This document shows positions 63,781 to 64,000 of a stretch of 64,000 nucleotides of DNA, piece by piece (position 1 is the first letter of the stretch; each line of letters starts with the position of its first letter). The DNA lies in contig OX439136.1 of assembly GCA_949318235.1 (NCBI GenBank), positions 14,329,890 to 14,393,889 of the forward strand, read 5' to 3'. Source of the DNA: Ecdyonurus torrentis. Taxonomy: Eukaryota; Arthropoda; Insecta; Ephemeroptera; Heptageniidae. Both the position numbers and the translations under genes were made by a program. Under the pieces are notes generated by a model that saw only the letters and a program-made list of their open reading frames with translations, did not search any database and was not told the DNA's origin.

Positions 63781-64000
63781 ACCCTCACAGTTCTATCATT
63801 CTATTCTATCTAAAAGAAAAGGAGTTTCAAAATATTATTATTTAAAGTACTCTAATAATAGAACCGTTTTAACAATTATGAAAAAAAAATTGAACAATTG
63901 AAATAACTATGAGAGAATGCATTCAAAGTTTTGTTAGTTCAAGACCTAGAGTTGTAAAAATTGGAAATAACAAGATTTTTATTATTATTATAATTTTTTA

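Overview
The window is AT-rich (roughly three quarters A+T by eye), non-prokaryotic animal DNA. It has long dinucleotide microsatellites, long poly(A)/poly(T) runs, a 5'-truncated LINE, tRNA-derived SINEs, Pol III-type tRNA-like genes and many MITE-sized elements. These point to a repeat-rich invertebrate genome. I cannot name the phylum from sequence alone. No complete protein-coding gene is visible. Almost all open frames are translated microsatellites (IY, ER/RE, LS, TNER) or run through MITEs. The window reads as an intergenic or intronic repeat landscape, with at most two short candidate exons (9307-9417 and 60439-60509).

Aligning the window against itself by eye gives several dispersed families, labelled A to R here (local names only). 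Six families have TTAA at both ends, in both ends of most copies: A (7 copies, about 315 bp, near-palindromic, carrying TGACGTCA sites), C (5 copies, about 330 bp), F (4 copies, about 400 bp), G (4 copies, about 340 bp), J (1 copy) and M (1 copy). They behave like TTAA-target MITEs (piggyBac-type or the T2-type described in Xenopus). Four families are consistent with TA target sites: B (4 copies, about 295 bp), D (3 copies, about 310 bp), H (2 copies, 130 bp, Tc1/mariner-like ends) and N (1 copy). Smaller inverted-repeat elements are K, P, Q and R. Family I is a dispersed repeat without clear termini.

Two large palindromes stand out. One is a 2.4 kb inverted repeat at 22230-24665 whose arms look almost identical over more than 800 bp. 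The other is a 562 bp palindrome at 44557-45118 with 263 bp arms, each arm carrying one tRNA-like gene (anticodon GGG). Retroelements are a 5'-truncated LINE (56348-56997) that still encodes the C-terminal tail of a reverse-transcriptase ORF, a second 3' fragment of the same LINE on the minus strand (13271-13595), and two copies of a tRNA-derived SINE (27298-27665 and 56998-57311). The second SINE abuts the LINE tail directly.

Layout: 1-5 kb, microsatellites plus F1, B1, D1 and A1. 5-12 kb, A2, A3, long (TA)n, D2 and P. 13-15 kb, LINE 3' fragment and B2. 17-22 kb, K, J, C1 and A4. 22-25 kb, giant inverted repeat. 27-33 kb, SINE, G1, C2/C3, G2, D3 and I. 33-38 kb, I, H1, C4, A5 and B3. 41-46 kb, G3, tRNA palindrome and M. 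47-50 kb, A6, C5 and (GA)n/(TC)n pairs. 52-54 kb, a cluster of F2, H2, N, Q and R. 55 kb, a 474 bp perfect (CGAA)n array. 56-57 kb, LINE and SINE. 58-61 kb, F3, B4, G4, F4 and A7. 62 kb, (ATGA)n. Boundaries were read by eye and may be off by a few bases where ends are degraded.
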